From positions 33,444,796 to 33,508,795 of the forward strand of contig NC_080690.1 in the NCBI RefSeq assembly GCF_030445035.2: a stretch of DNA of 64,000 bases. Reading direction: 5' to 3'. The notes beneath the pieces were generated by a model. That model saw only the letters and a program-made list of their open reading frames with translations. It searched no databases and had not been told where the DNA came from. The position numbers were made by a program, and so were the translations under genes. The DNA is from Dasypus novemcinctus (Eukaryota > Chordata > Mammalia > Cingulata > Dasypodidae). Below are positions 47,273 to 58,574 of this stretch, piece after piece; positions within the stretch are counted from its first letter, which is position 1; each line of letters begins with the position of its first letter.

Positions 47273-48475
47273 CCTGAACTAGGTTTAGCATTAGCAGCTG
47301 TTTCTCGAGCTGATAGACCATTGTTAGTTGTTTCAGTCGGAATTACCAACCAAGGTGCCAAAGGTTTCTACCTTGGGTGGGAACAAGAGATTCTGAGCAA
47401 AGAGCTTCCTGGAACGGGCTCAGTGGTTTCTGGCCAAACGCCACAAACCCTTGCTGACCTGATTCTTCTGCGTCCCAGGTGCTGCAGGCAGAAAGGTCAT
47501 TGCCAACTCCTGTCTGCTACACTTGGCATGGCTGCTGGTACCATGTCAGCTCCGTCACTCCTCGGGGTTCAGAGGGAAGCCGGCCAACTCCGGGAGGCGG
47601 TCCAGCACCCTCGAGATGGGCCTTGGCAGTCAGCAGCACACATTTGGGCTTTGGAGATCAGCTTCTGCTCAGCCCAGCAAGGAGACACAGGAGGGGACAG
47701 CTAGTTCTTATATCTTATGACTTTGGGAGACAGCAGTTCTTTGCAGGGTCACAGTATTAGAGCCAAAAAGCGCCTCAGGTATCACTGAATACAGCCTCAC
47801 TTCACATTTGAGGACACTGGGTGAGAGCAAGAAGGTAACCCACTGCCGTCAGAATCCCCTGAGAACCTTTACAATTACCAGTGCCTGGTGCTGCCCTTGG
47901 ACATTGAGTCTAGACCTGAGATGGAGCTGGGGAACCTGTTTGTTAACTTTCTTAGGTGTATTGCCAGGGAGCTGGCAGCCTGCATTTGGGATTCCCCCCT
48001 GCTCTCTGAAGTCACTCTAAAGCAGTAAGTGGGATGGGCAGCAAAGACAAACCGCACCTTCCCAAGGCTTAAGAGACAGCAGAAATGGAACCACGAAATA
48101 GTCGGGGGAGTGTGCGGAAAGCAGGGGCTTTGGAGCTGGAGCGTGGGAGGGGAGAAGAGAACGAGTAAGGCTGCAAACCTCCAAGGTGAGGGCACACCTT
48201 GAGTTGGAAAACAAACCCCTCGGTTTTAGCTGGTTCCAAGGGCATGGGCAGTCCTTGGGGCTGAAGGAAGAAGCCCACGGAGACGCCTCCGGTGCAGGAA
48301 GAATGCTGGTGGCTGGACAGAAGAGGCTCTTGGCTTGGCCAGCAGCCTCCCGCTGCCTGTCTGGTGAGAGGTGCAGGCTAAGCCTAGAAGCAGCACCAGG
48401 AATTGGTGAAGACGGCGCCGGCGGGGACCCCTCACACTGTTGGTGGGAGTGGCTGAGCCATTCCATCCTGTGGTG

Positions 48476-48679
48476 CAGGGGTTTTTAACCAAGGGATCTG
48501 TGGAAAGATTTCGGGGGGCGGTCTGTGAGCTTGAATTGAAAAAAATCAACTTTTTTATTTTTTCTGACCTCTAATCTAGCATTCCCTTCACTTACAAATG
48601 TATGCAATAAATTACAGTAGCATTCATTTCACCTGACCGGCAAAGAGGTCAGTGGAACAAAAATGGTTAAGAACCCCTG
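48476..48679 (+). mobile_element. Short hAT-like DNA transposon, copy 3
   Basis: Ends CAGGGGTTTTTAACC and GGTTAAGAACCCCTG. Flanks CTGTGGTG and CCATAGTG differ only by transitions. Confidence 0.65.
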
Positions 48680-48689
48680 CCATAGTGTC

Positions 48690-48958
48690 AGTTTCCATTC
48701 TGGCTGCATATTAGAATCACCTGGGTAGCTTTTAAAACCAAACCAAACACCTTTGCCTGCTACCTCTTTTCCAAAGATCAATTAAGGCAGTCTCTTGGAG
48801 TAACGTCTAGGGTGTCAGTGTTTTTTTCTTTTTTTATTTGTATCATTTTGCATCAGTATTTTTGCAAAGCTTTCCCTAGTTAGAATTACCATAGGGAAAA
48901 AAAATTACCGTAGCATTACCTGGATGCATTAGTGCATCCAGGGTTTGAGAGCCACTGC
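48690..48958 (+). mobile_element. MER5-like DNA transposon remnant
   Basis: GCATATTAGAATCACCTGGG at the left and GGTTTGAGAGCCACTGCC at the right resemble the ends of MER5A. Confidence 0.5.
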
Positions 48959-48974
48959 CCTAAAGAAATTATTT

Positions 48975-49520
48975 TTCACATGCACCTGAAGACAAGGTAA
49001 AAATGTCCAAAGCAGCACTATTTGCAATAGCAAGGACCAGGAAACAATCCAAATGGCCATTAGCAAGAGAGTGGACTGCGTGGTCACAAAGTGGAACACG
49101 ATACAGCTGCAATAAATGATGGACTATAGCACTGCACATCAAAATGGAAGAATCTCACAAAATGCAGAGCCACGAAAACAAGTCCCAGAAGCATGTGTGT
49201 GTGAAATATTTATATAAAGTTAAAAACCATGTATGATGCACCAATATATTGTAAGGGATAAACATACATTATATATTCTACACGTACTCATACACATATG
49301 TACACACATACATGTATGTGATGGTCTAAAGAAAACCAAGGGGATGATAGAGTTTGGGACCACAGTTGTCCCTGGAGGGAGATGGGGGAGATGGGATGCC
49401 AGAGTAGCAGAACATTCTATTAAGTTAAATAGTGGGTATACAAGTGTTTATTTAATTACTGGTTTGTACATCTTACCTAGACATAATATATTTTGTATTT
49501 ATAAGGAATTTCCTTTTAAA
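48975..49520 (+). mobile_element. L1 3'-end remnant
   Basis: AATCCAAATGGCCATTAGCA..CTGCAATAAATGATGGACTA; classic old L1 3' end. Confidence 0.65.
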
Positions 49521-49689
49521 AAGGAAAAGCCCCATACATATAAACCCCTGAGTCTGCAGGAGAGTCCCCACCAGCCTGGAACAAAGTCTGCTGCCTCCCT
49601 GAGGTGAGCCTCAAGAAAATACTTGGTCCAGTGAAAAATCTCATTCCAAATTTAAAAAGTTGAACCAGCACAAGGTAAAGATACTATGA

Positions 49690-50060
49690 AATACTACTAC
49701 CAATAACAATAAAAGAGGAGAAAATGTTGTCACAGAGTAAGTGAATACTGTGACTAAAATTTTTGCTACAAATTATACAAACTAAGCTAATGACGAGATA
49801 GATTCAAGAGCCCAAGGAAATAACTGATAAGGCAGAGATGAAAACATGAAATGGAAGACCTGATGCAAGAAGTGAAAAACATTTCAGAAATGAAGTCAGT
49901 ATTGGAAATAGCAGTAGGATGAATGAGTAGCGTTGAAAACAGGGACATAGAAGGCAGAAAAAAGGTTAACCAAAATGACAAGGAAATAAAGAGGTAAAAA
50001 AGATCAGTGAGAAAACGATCAGGCACTTGATAGAAGAAATGCAGAGCGTATCAATAATTA
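49690..50060 (+). mobile_element. L1-like remnant
   Basis: A-rich sequence resembling an L1 ORF1-proximal region; weak. Confidence 0.3.
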
Positions 50061-50552
50061 AAGATACCATTTAATGTATTTTTCAGGAATATTGATCTAC
50101 AGATTGAAGGGAAAAGTGTCCCAGAATGTTGAACAGTAAAAACAATAGTTTTATTAGCTGTCGTTTATAGTTCCCATAACCCAGCACACACACAGGCTGT
50201 GTCTATCGAGGAGGCATGACTCTTCTTAAATTCCTTTTATCACTGAACAATGTGCTACTATTTGTAAGGGAGTGAAATAAGACTTTTTGTGAATCTAGAA
50301 GTTTCTGGCTTTTGCTTGTTAGCTTCCCCGGGGCCCTGAGCAACTACAATTGGATGTGAGGGGCAGAAGGCCCCACCGGGAAGCGCGCAGGGCTCTGTGC
50401 AGCAGCCTCAGAGCTTTCTTTTAGGGCAGGAGCGCCCCCTGGTGGGAAGTTAGAAAGCCACGCAATTCTCATTTCCACCCCTTAAAAGATGAGGTGCTTA
50501 AAGCCGGGTTGGACATGGCATTGCTCCTCCTGGGAGTTTCTTTCCCCTACCC

Positions 50553-50570
50553 GCCCCCCCCCCCCCCGGC
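50553..50570 (+). repeat. Poly(C) tract
   Basis: CCGCCCCCCCCCCCCCC-type run; length may be unreliable in an assembly. Confidence 0.6.
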
Positions 50571-51479
50571 AGTGTTCCCCATGGAATTCACCTGACGCGT
50601 GTTGATGAAAATGTATAAAACAAATGTCCATTATGCACAAAGCATTTTTCCTTTACTTATAGATTAGTCAGGTACTGAGTTGCCTGACCCCAGTGACCTT
50701 ATTGGGTGAGTCAAACACGCAAGCAACCACAATTATAGGAAGTAGGGTATGATAAAGGTTAGGCCAAGGTCAAGCAGAGTGGGGCCAATTGCAGCCACGT
50801 AGACCAGGGAGGGCCTCGTGCGGAAGGCAGCACAAGCTGAGCTTGGAAGAGGAACTAGATTTCAGAAGTGGAAAGGGGACAGTGCCTGCCGGGTGGAAGG
50901 ACACTGCGTGGCAGTCTGGGGGGTCTCTAAACCCAGCTCCTGCGTCTTGTCCCACCTGCCTCCCGCCCCTGATTCTGCCTTTGAACACTTGGATTCCAAG
51001 TCCTACATTTGTTATCAGTCCTGGATGACCTTTAAGCAAACCCCCTGCTCTCACTTTCAGGGGCCTTCTGGCCACTCTCCACCTCCTTACAGATGTCAAC
51101 CGAGAAATGACAAGCCAAGCCGCAAGGCAACAAAGACATTTAGTGGGGGTCTTAGAATTGCAATTCGGGGAGCACAGAATCAGGCAGCAACCCAGATTGT
51201 GTTCTGTCTTGGCATTTACAGGCAAGACTTCTTAAAGGAAAAGAAAATTCAAGAAGTTGTTTGTGGTTGGTGGGTATTTGGGCATGTTAATAGTCTGCTG
51301 AGTGCTTTCTCTTGTGGTTTGTTTATGGTGTCTGGATGCCTGCAGGGTTTGTTTGGTTTTTTAATTATTTCTTTTATCATTTCAAATTCTTTTTAATTTT
51401 CTACATTTTCCTTGTCATTTTTAAAACTATCATTTTTTAAACTTTATTTTGTACATTTAATAATTGAAAATATAATTAA

Positions 51480-51700
51480 AAAAGAAAAAGTTGAATAAAA
51501 ACATACATTTCTCAATTAAATACATATGAAAAATTTTTTTTGACTTACACAATATGTTGCACAATATATTGGATTCATAGTAACGCAACCATACAGTATT
51601 TGTCCTTTTGTGTCTGACTTGCTTCGCTCAACATACTGTCCTCCAGGTTCACCATGTTATCGTGTGCTTCATGACTTCATTTCTTACTGTCCTTAGTGGG
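51480..51700 (-). mobile_element. L1 remnant, reverse orientation
   Basis: ATTTGTCCTTTTGTGTCTGA..CTTCGCTCAACATACTGTCC is the complement of a common L1 3' segment. Confidence 0.55.
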
Positions 51701-52589
51701 TTGAAGCACGTCGCTGCTTGAGGCTTCGTATTCCTTGGCAGTTTGTGACATGCGGCTGAGATTTGCTTACGAGTAATCTCCAGGGTGACCTCGGCAGCTC
51801 CATTTTAAATCTCTCGGCCATAGTAACTCTATATTGTTTTCTTTTTACACAGCCCTCAACAGCCACTCCCCTTATCTGCCTTTATGACATGAGGTTCTGA
51901 GTAAGATTTCATTAGGAAAAAAAGGCTATGCTTCCTTTAAGAAAAGCTGGCAAAGGCCTTCGTTAAACGTGCACTGAGGGTCCTTCCAGCTCGACATTTG
52001 CTCTCCCAGGGCTCCCCCTGCCCTCCGGCTCTGGGTTCATCCTTCTCCCACCCCATGATCCAGAGGACATTTTCCCACATAGAATTCAGACTGGACTGCC
52101 CCCAGGACTCGGTCTGAAGCCGTTGGCATCAGGGCAGTGGAAAGCCCCCCTGGGGCCGAGGAGACCCTAGAGTCACCGTCCTTAGACTGGTCCTTGCTGA
52201 ATTTGTTTTAGTCTGGGCCCCAGCGGAGCCAGGCGCGTCATCTTCCTGCAATAGCAGACCTGGCCGCCAGGGGGCGGTAGGAGGCAGAGACTTTGCCTGA
52301 ACGTTACTCTCCAAATGCTGACCCCCAGGGCCACCCACAGAAGCCTGGAAAGAGACGGGCTGGATGCCCTCGTGCCCCAGAGAGAGAAGCCACGAGCCCA
52401 CAGCTGGCTGGGAGAGTGAGCAGAACCAGAATCCAGAGGCGCTGCCTCTGCCCCACTGCTCGCTGGCTCCAGCCCGGGGGGTGGAAAGTCCAGCGCTGCC
52501 CCTTCCTTCTGAGCACCTGGACTGGCGCTCCCTGCAGCTCAGGGGTATATCCCTGGCTCATGGATCTCCCAATCTAATAGAAGAGTCGG

Positions 52590-52960
52590 GACCGACGGAC
52601 AAAGGAGTCGGTGATGAAACGAGCCTGCCCCACGGCAGGCGGCGCTGCCGTCCCTACGAGCTGGAGGATTTCAGGAGGGTGCGCGGGCCGCTGTTCTCAG
52701 GGAGGGCCTCCTGCAGGCCGGGCTCGGGCCGCGGTGGGTGGGTGCCAGCGCTGGCATGGGCGGTGCTCGCACTTGAGATCAGGGGCGCAATGGGGCCTGG
52801 GGCAGCTGAGGGCGGGAGCGGTGGAAGACGAAGTTGCAGCAGGAGGGAGGCTCAGACCACAGCGGGAGGGGTTGGAGCTGGGAGAGGGAGCCGCACAGGG
52901 GCAGCTGGGCCTCACGGAGGCTTTTTGGCGGGCCTGAAAGATGGGAGGAGGGGCTGCAGG
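52590..52960. promoter_or_regulatory. Orphan CpG-rich block between CIAPIN1 and CCL17
   Basis: CpG clusters between about 52590 and 52960 in the gap between two convergent 3' ends. No recognised exon is attached; overlapping open frames there look like GC-driven chance frames. Confidence 0.35.
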
Positions 52961-53409
52961 AACCCCCAGGCCAGAGGGCTCCCAGTGCTCGGCAGTGCCT
53001 TGTGGAACTTATTTGGAATTGACTCAAATGGCTAATGGGGATATTTGGGCAACTTGGCGTAGACAAGGGGCAGGGCTGAGGGGACCCTGGGGGACCTCAG
53101 TGGCAGAGAGCATCCGGACGACCTTTCCCAGAGCCCACCCCCAGGCGCCTGGCGGAAGGGAGAAGCAGCCTCTTGCTCACCCCTGCCCTGCCCATCCCCA
53201 CCCTGCCCGCCCGTGCCTCTCTCACCAGGGCCTCCCCTCAGTTGGGTATGGCCTGCAGCAGCCATCTTCCCCTCTGAGCCTCAGTTTCCCCTTCTGACAT
53301 GGACAGGGCAAGACCCGATGTTCTCCCAGGGCCCTTGCAATATGGCAGACTGGGGCAGGGGCCGCTGTGCACAGTGGACACCGAACACACCCGGTTGAGG
53401 GAGGAAGAC

Positions 53410-53415
53410 TTTAAT
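53410..53415 (-). terminator. CCL17: CCL17 poly(A) signal ATTAAA
   Basis: ATTAAA on the transcript strand, about 145 nt after the stop codon. It gives a short 3'UTR ending near 53390. Confidence 0.55.
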
Positions 53416-53557
53416 CCGGGCCGTTTCGTGCCCGTGGCTGCAGTTCAGAGAAGGGGGCAGGGGTCTCCGTTGCCGTGGCTCCTCTGTCCTTGTCAAGCCG
53501 CGCCTGGGCCAGGCAGCCCACCGGGGTGGGGGGTGGGGCGGTGGTCCAGGATGGGGA

Positions 53558-53678
53558 TCAGGAGACCCGGGCAGTGGAGCCCCGCGACTCCGAGAGCCTC
53601 TTCAAGCGTCTGACTGCCTTCTTCACCCTTGGGTCCTTGGGGTCTGAGCAGATGGCCCTGCCCTGGACGGTCACCAGC
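53558..53678 (-). CDS. CCL17: CCL17 exon 3 (C-terminal helix)
   Basis: Acceptor CCACGCAG. It codes [20 protein letters not shown], then [19 protein letters not shown], with TGA at 53560-53558. Confidence 0.93.
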
Positions 53679-55794
53679 CTGCGTGGAGGGAGAAGGCCGT
53701 CAGCGACGGGAGGGCAGGAACCTTCCAGAACCCTGGGGCAGCCCTGCCCTGCGCTGGCCAGGAGCCCGTGGCCCCCAGGCGTGGCCCAGAGCAGGGGCAG
53801 CGCTGGACGCCAGGCTCTGTCCCCAGGAGCCAGGGCTGCAGGGCTCCTCGGTCCCCTCCCTCAACCCCCGGACCCCCCGGACCCTGGGAACTGGACGCCC
53901 CTACGAGTGGAGAGACTGCGTCAGTCCTGGCTGGCTGTGACCTGGGGGCCCCTCCCCCCGACCTCGGGGTCACCATAAATCAGGGAAGAGGTGGGACCTC
54001 GTGGCCTGGGGCCCCCGCGGGGTCTCGGTGTGTGGCGCGAGCACCGCCCAGGGGAGCGGGGCCTGGCGGTCAAGGGCGAGGAGGACCCTGCCCGCTCCTC
54101 TCCCTCCCCCAGCCCTGCTCTGGGAGCCCCAGGGCCGACCCCTGTCCCCTGCGCGGCCCGGCATACTCACACGATGGCAGCCCTGGGGCAGTCGGCCGAG
54201 GTCGGGTACCAGGTCGCCAGCTTCCTGATGGGAATGACGCCCTTGAAGTGCTCCCGGCAGCACTCGCGGCCCACATTGGGCCCTAGAGCTAGAGAAAGAC
54301 AGCGGGGCCGGGTCAGGCGGTGCGTGAGCCTGGCGGGGGCTTGGTGTGTCGGCTCTGGGTGCGCACGTCTGCCTGTGTGCCGCTGGGGGCTCTGGGGTGT
54401 GTGTGTGTGCACGCACGTGCAAGGGGAGGGCCCCGTGTCTGTGTCTCCACGGGTGTGTCACTGCGGTGTCTGCACATCTGTGTGTGCACACACTGAAACC
54501 ACAGCGCTCCTCCCCCAAGTCTTTTACCTGCAGCGGGTCATCCAGCCCTCACAGCACACCTGGAGACAGGTATATCACTACCCCATCTTGCAGATGATAA
54601 AACGGAGGCCCAGGGCGTGAAGACACTTTCCCAGGCTTCGCTTCCTCGTCTTTGCACAAGAAGATACATCCTACCCTTGGAAGCCGCAGAACTGAGCCCC
54701 AGGCAGCGTTATCTAATCTCCCGCTGGGGTGTTCCAAGCCGCGCCCTGGCAGTCCTCTGACCCTCTCGGGGTAGCTTGGCTTGACCAGCTCTGCGGAGCC
54801 GAGGGGGCCTGGCCGTTCACAGCCCTGTGCAGTCAGAGCAAACTGGAGGGCTGGCCTCCTGATGTGCTCCCCGGGAAGGTAGCCCAAAGGTTACAGCACT
54901 GGTGCCGTGCAGGACACCAAGCAGCTTTGCTTCTAACGTAGCAACCTATCTCAGCTTTCCTTTCCCAAGATAAACATCTCTTTTTCCACATGCTCTGGGG
55001 ACCAATTCTCTTGCCTTTATGCTGATTCCTCTATTATATATAAAGCTCATCATATATAATTATACATGATTCTCATTTTGAGAACTGCCCATTTGCCACT
55101 ATAAAACCAGAATCCCAGGGACCGTCCCCCCCTTCACTGGACCAGATGTGCAAGTCTTTCGCTGCTCACAAGCTGACCCTTGAGGACTGGGGGCACCATT
55201 ACTATTATTTTCCTTTGAATCACCTCCCTCAAAATCCTATTGCCGGGGGAGGAAATGTGGCTCAAGCCTCCACGTGGGAGGTCCCGGGTTCTGCTCCCAG
55301 TGCCTCCTAAAGAGGACAAGCAGAACCAATGAGCTGATGCAACAAGCTGACACAATGAGCCGGTGCGGCAAACAGACACTACAAGGAGACACAGTGAGCA
55401 GACACAAGCAGGGGACAGATACGGCTCAAGTGGTTGAGCACCTGCCTCCCACGGGGGTGGCCCCAGGTTCAGTTTCCAGTCCTAAAGAAGACAAGCAGAC
55501 AACAAGTGGAAACAATGAGCCAACAGACAAGAGAGCCATCTTCAGGGAGAAAATCCTGTTGTTTTCCAATTTCTGCATGTTTTTTTTCTGTTAACCTACA
55601 ACTTCTTCAATAGAAAAAAATTGTTCTGTTGCCGCTGCCCCCTTCGATCCTTGGTGGGAAGAGCTGGCGTGTGTGCTGCAGGTCTCGGCCCCCCGCCTTC
55701 CCCTGTCCCCCCGCCATCTCTCACCTGCCCGGCTGTGCTGCAGGGAAGCCCCCAGGAGGAGGGCGGCCAGAAGCAGCGTCTGCAGGGGGGTCAT
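53558..55794 (-). CDS. CCL17: CCL17 (TARC), CC chemokine; complete, 3 exons
   Basis: A secreted CC chemokine that attracts CCR4-bearing T helper 2 and regulatory T cells. Coding exons (minus): 55725-55794, 54171-54288 and 53558-53678, joining in frame to 309 nt, 102 aa. Residues 1-23 are a hydrophobic signal peptide ([19 protein letters not shown] then HSRA). The mature chain begins [11 protein letters not shown]. The adjacent cysteines are followed by Cys residues in ADCPRAA and AICSDP, giving the four-Cys CC fold. WYPTSADCP and [12 protein letters not shown] match the CCL17 core. At the exon 2 acceptor two AGs are 6 nt apart; the upstream one is chosen because it gives the expected mature N-terminus. 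The C-terminal helix is very basic and carries about eight residues beyond the human end (SRGSTARVS tail; human protein 94 aa). The gene is convergent with CIAPIN1, the same relative orientation as in human. Confidence 0.95.
54171..54288 (-). CDS. CCL17: CCL17 exon 2 (CC motif)
   Basis: Acceptor TTTCTCTAG followed by CTCTAGGGCC; donor GTGAGT. It codes [19 protein letters not shown] to ADCPRAAI. Using the second AG would drop two residues (Ala-Leu). Confidence 0.93.
54525..54645 (+). repeat. MIR SINE remnant
   Basis: CCCCATCTTGCAGATGATAA followed by AACGGAGGCCCAGGGCG. Lies in CCL17 intron 1. Confidence 0.6.
55243..55549 (+). mobile_element. Dimeric tRNA-like SINE in CCL17 intron 1
   Basis: Two monomers (about 55243-55310 and 55410-55490) with linkers (GACAAGCAGA..) and no long tail. 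Outer flanks AAAATCCTATTG (55231-55242) and AAAATCCTGTTG (55550-55561) differ by one base. Confidence 0.8.
55725..55794 (-). CDS. CCL17: CCL17 exon 1 (signal peptide)
   Basis: ATG at 55794-55792; donor GTGAGA. 23 codons plus one base. Confidence 0.94.
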
Positions 55795-55870
55795 GGCGCC
55801 CAAAGCCCAGGAGAGGGTCTCTGTGTCGTGGCTTCTTCTGCCCAGGGACGGGGCTGAGCGAGGAGGTGAC

Positions 55871-55878
55871 CTATTTAA
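55871..55878 (-). promoter_or_regulatory. CCL17: CCL17 TATA-like box
   Basis: TTAAATAG on the minus strand lies 77-84 nt upstream of the ATG. This places the start of transcription near 55845 and a 5'UTR of about 50 nt. Confidence 0.6.
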
Positions 55879-55996
55879 CATCGTCGGGGTCTTGCCCCGC
55901 CTCCCCCCGCCCCCACGCATCCTTCCCTAGTCCAGGACAGTTCAGAGAATTTGAGACGATTTTGCAGAAAAGTCCGGACTTGGAATGTTTGTGGCT

Positions 55997-56006
55997 TTCC
56001 AGAGAA
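55997..56006. promoter_or_regulatory. CCL17: STAT6-type site upstream of CCL17
   Basis: TTCCAGAGAA has the form TTC-N4-GAA preferred by STAT6, about 150 bp upstream of the predicted CCL17 start. CCL17 is known to be induced by IL-4/STAT6. A TTC-N3-GAA site (TTCAGAGAA) lies at 55941-55949. Confidence 0.45.
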
Positions 56007-56479
56007 TGGGCATTCGCCTGGGACAGAGGTGGGGGCCTCTGGGGCCGGGGACAGGGCCTGTGACCATGACACACTTCTCCTTTCCAAGGAGATACAGCTC
56101 CTGGTGCCTTTTTAGCAGAACCGAGAAATCTCCATCCTCAGCTGGGCTCGTCTCTGCTCTGAGGCTGGCAAGCTTCCACACCGGGCACCCTGAGCAGGGG
56201 GACGGAGGCAGGGGGACACCGGGGCAGAGGCAGGGCGGAACCGCGTACCTGGGGGCTGTGGACAAGCTCGGCGGAGCTGGAACACCCCGGGGCGCCGGGC
56301 AGGCCACGGCTTCTCACTGCAGGGGGCCACGGCCTCTGGCTCTGAAAAGGGCGGGGGGGCTCTGGAAGGCCCAGAACAGCTTAGGGTGCATGTCCTCCCC
56401 CACCGGACCCCAAGCCACAGAAGGCCACAGCCCCTGGGACTTGTGTCACCTGTCCATCCAAAAGCTCGTTTCTCCTGGG

Positions 56480-56800
56480 GCGAGATCTCAAGGAGGGGGA
56501 AGGGGGGCACCGCTCGCACTCCGAGTCTGCACTGGACCCTGGTGGGCGTCCAGCGTGAGCCGGACCCCGAGTGGACTTTCCGGGGTCCTGCCCAGCTCCG
56601 GGCCACCGTGTGCTGGGCGCCCCCCTGGCTACCTGAGCACACGGCCTGGCGTGCACTCACGGCTCCCGGGCCTGCACGTGGACGTCCCTCCCGCGGCGGG
56701 CGAGCTCCCTGGCCGCCTCCAGGGGCAGCGTCCCTGCAGGGCGGCTCAGCAGGGAGGTCCCTGGCTCGGGCCCGAAGCGCGGGATCTGGGCCTGACTGGC
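56480..56800. promoter_or_regulatory. CpG-rich block upstream of CCL17
   Basis: CpG density is locally high, about 0.7-1 kb upstream of the CCL17 start. It includes GGACTTTCCG near 56573, resembling an NF-kB half-consensus. No gene start is identified here. Confidence 0.35.
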
Positions 56801-58181
56801 CCCTCGCCGTCAGCTCTGCCTTAGTCCTCGGGTCAGTGTGAAATGTCATTTACCAGGGATCGTCACCTGGGCAGCCGCCCTTCATTGAAAGCCGTCTCTG
56901 CTGGGAGCAGCCGCCTGCAAGGAAGGAGCCAATGCACTGGGGCGGAGGGAGGGGCAAGGGCAGGGTGCCTCCCCCGTGCAGGGCCACCTGGGGGACAGGG
57001 AGCGGGGGGGTGTCCTCTGCCCAGGGCACAACGGCCTTGGGGGCGCAGCTCACTGCCTGTCCCAGCCTCGGTCCCATCACCCTTAGAGAGACATCTGGAT
57101 GGTTTGGATGGTCCCAGGGCACCCTGCTGAGAGCTGAGAAAGATGGGGTACTCCCTTGGATCGGCCTCACCCAGCATTTCTGTGAGTTTCTAGGGGTCAC
57201 ATCCCCTGCCAGAGACCCCTGCCCCCGACCCCTCCTCAAGCCACAGTGCAGGGTGTGTTCTTGGCCCCTGGCCTGTCCGGCGGGGCTGACCCCTGTCCTG
57301 GGCAGGTGTCCGCTGTCCCCTGCCTCCGAGGGGAGTGGGGATGTCCTCCCGCCCTCCCGCAGCCTGGCCCCTCTCTCAGGGGCACAGTTGCTGAGCCCCC
57401 CGTCCCCCTGGTCAGAGGAGGCCAGGCTGTCTGGGGGGGGGGGGCCTGGCCTGGAGAAGCACGTTCAAAAGGCTCCGGTGCTGAGGGGAGCTGGCGGGGG
57501 GCCTCGTCCTAGAGGGGGCCAGAGGGGCCGCCTCTGCTGGTGCTGCCCCTCGGGGCAGCGTGGGGTCCCCTGACACCCACAGGGCAGCGCCCTGTGCCCA
57601 GGAGATCCTCCTGCAGCTTGTCCCCCGCCCAGAGGCCCCCCAGGCTCTTGGGCACCGGCTGCCGCCAGGGACTGTCACAGGGGTGACGGGCAGCTTCACG
57701 GCGGCGAGCCCTCCCTCCCACCCAGGCCCCGCTGGACGGAAATTCCCTGGGTGTTTTGATTCCTCTTTGTTCTGCCACAGACTCAGCACTTTTCTCCAGA
57801 AGGACCCAAATTCCCCGTGCCTTCCAGGGAGCGGGTCGTGACAGCAGGATCAGAAGGTTCTGAGCCGGAGCTGGCTGTCCGGTGGGGTGGGTGGGAGCAG
57901 AGCAGCAAGCGTGCTGGTGAGGGCCTGCCCCGTGCCCAGCGCGCCCTTGGGGGCTAGGAGTGGGGTGGCTTTGAAGGAGCAAGGCCTGGCCCCACACTGA
58001 CACGTGCAGGTAAGATAAAGGGCCTCGGGCCGGAGTGGAGGGTTGCTGCTGGGCCAGGAGATCTTGGAAGGCTGCATGGAGGAGGTGGCCTGGGAGCTGA
58101 GCCTTGTAGGATGGAAGATCCACACCAAGAGGAGGGAAGGGCGTTTCATATCAAGGAAACGTTTAGTCAAAGGTACAGAGA

Positions 58182-58574
58182 GGGAAGCAGGTTTGACCCA
58201 ACTGATAGGGCATCCGCCTACCACATGGGAGGTCCAAGGTTCAAACCCCGGGCCTCCTGACCCGTGTGGAGCTGTCCCACAGGTAGTGCTGATGCACACA
58301 AGGAGTGCCCTGTCATGCAGGGGTGTTCCCTGAGTAGCGGAGCCCCACACACAAGGAGTGCACCCCGTAAGGAGAGCTGCCCAGCGTGAAAGAAAGTGCA
58401 GCCTGCCCAAGAATGGCGCTGCACACACAGAGAGCTGACACAGCAAGATGACGCAACAAAAAGAAACACAGATTCCTGTGCCACGATAAGGATAGGAGCG
58501 ATCACAGAAGAACACGCAGCGAATGGACACAGAGAGCAGAAAAAGGGTGGGGGTGGGGGGAGAAATAAAAAAAA
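58182..58574 (+). mobile_element. tRNA-derived SINE, young-looking
   Basis: Identical 12-bp flanks AAGGTACAGAGA (58170-58181 and 58575-58586). The head is close to the TGGCCCAATGGATAGGG subtype; A-rich tail. Confidence 0.9.

Larger units (their letters stand above)
46001..53390. other. CIAPIN1-CCL17 intergenic region (convergent genes)
   Basis: Contains MLT1, hAT, MER5-like and L1 remnants and an orphan CpG block. 46001-46730, 47273-47740, 50070-51400 and 51700-52580 show no feature I recognise. Confidence 0.6.

Noticed and set aside
55985-56849. Overlapping long frames on both strands (279 and 245 codons)
   Set aside because: GC-rich sequence with few stop codons on either strand, no recognisable domain and no splice context; it overlaps the CCL17 upstream region.
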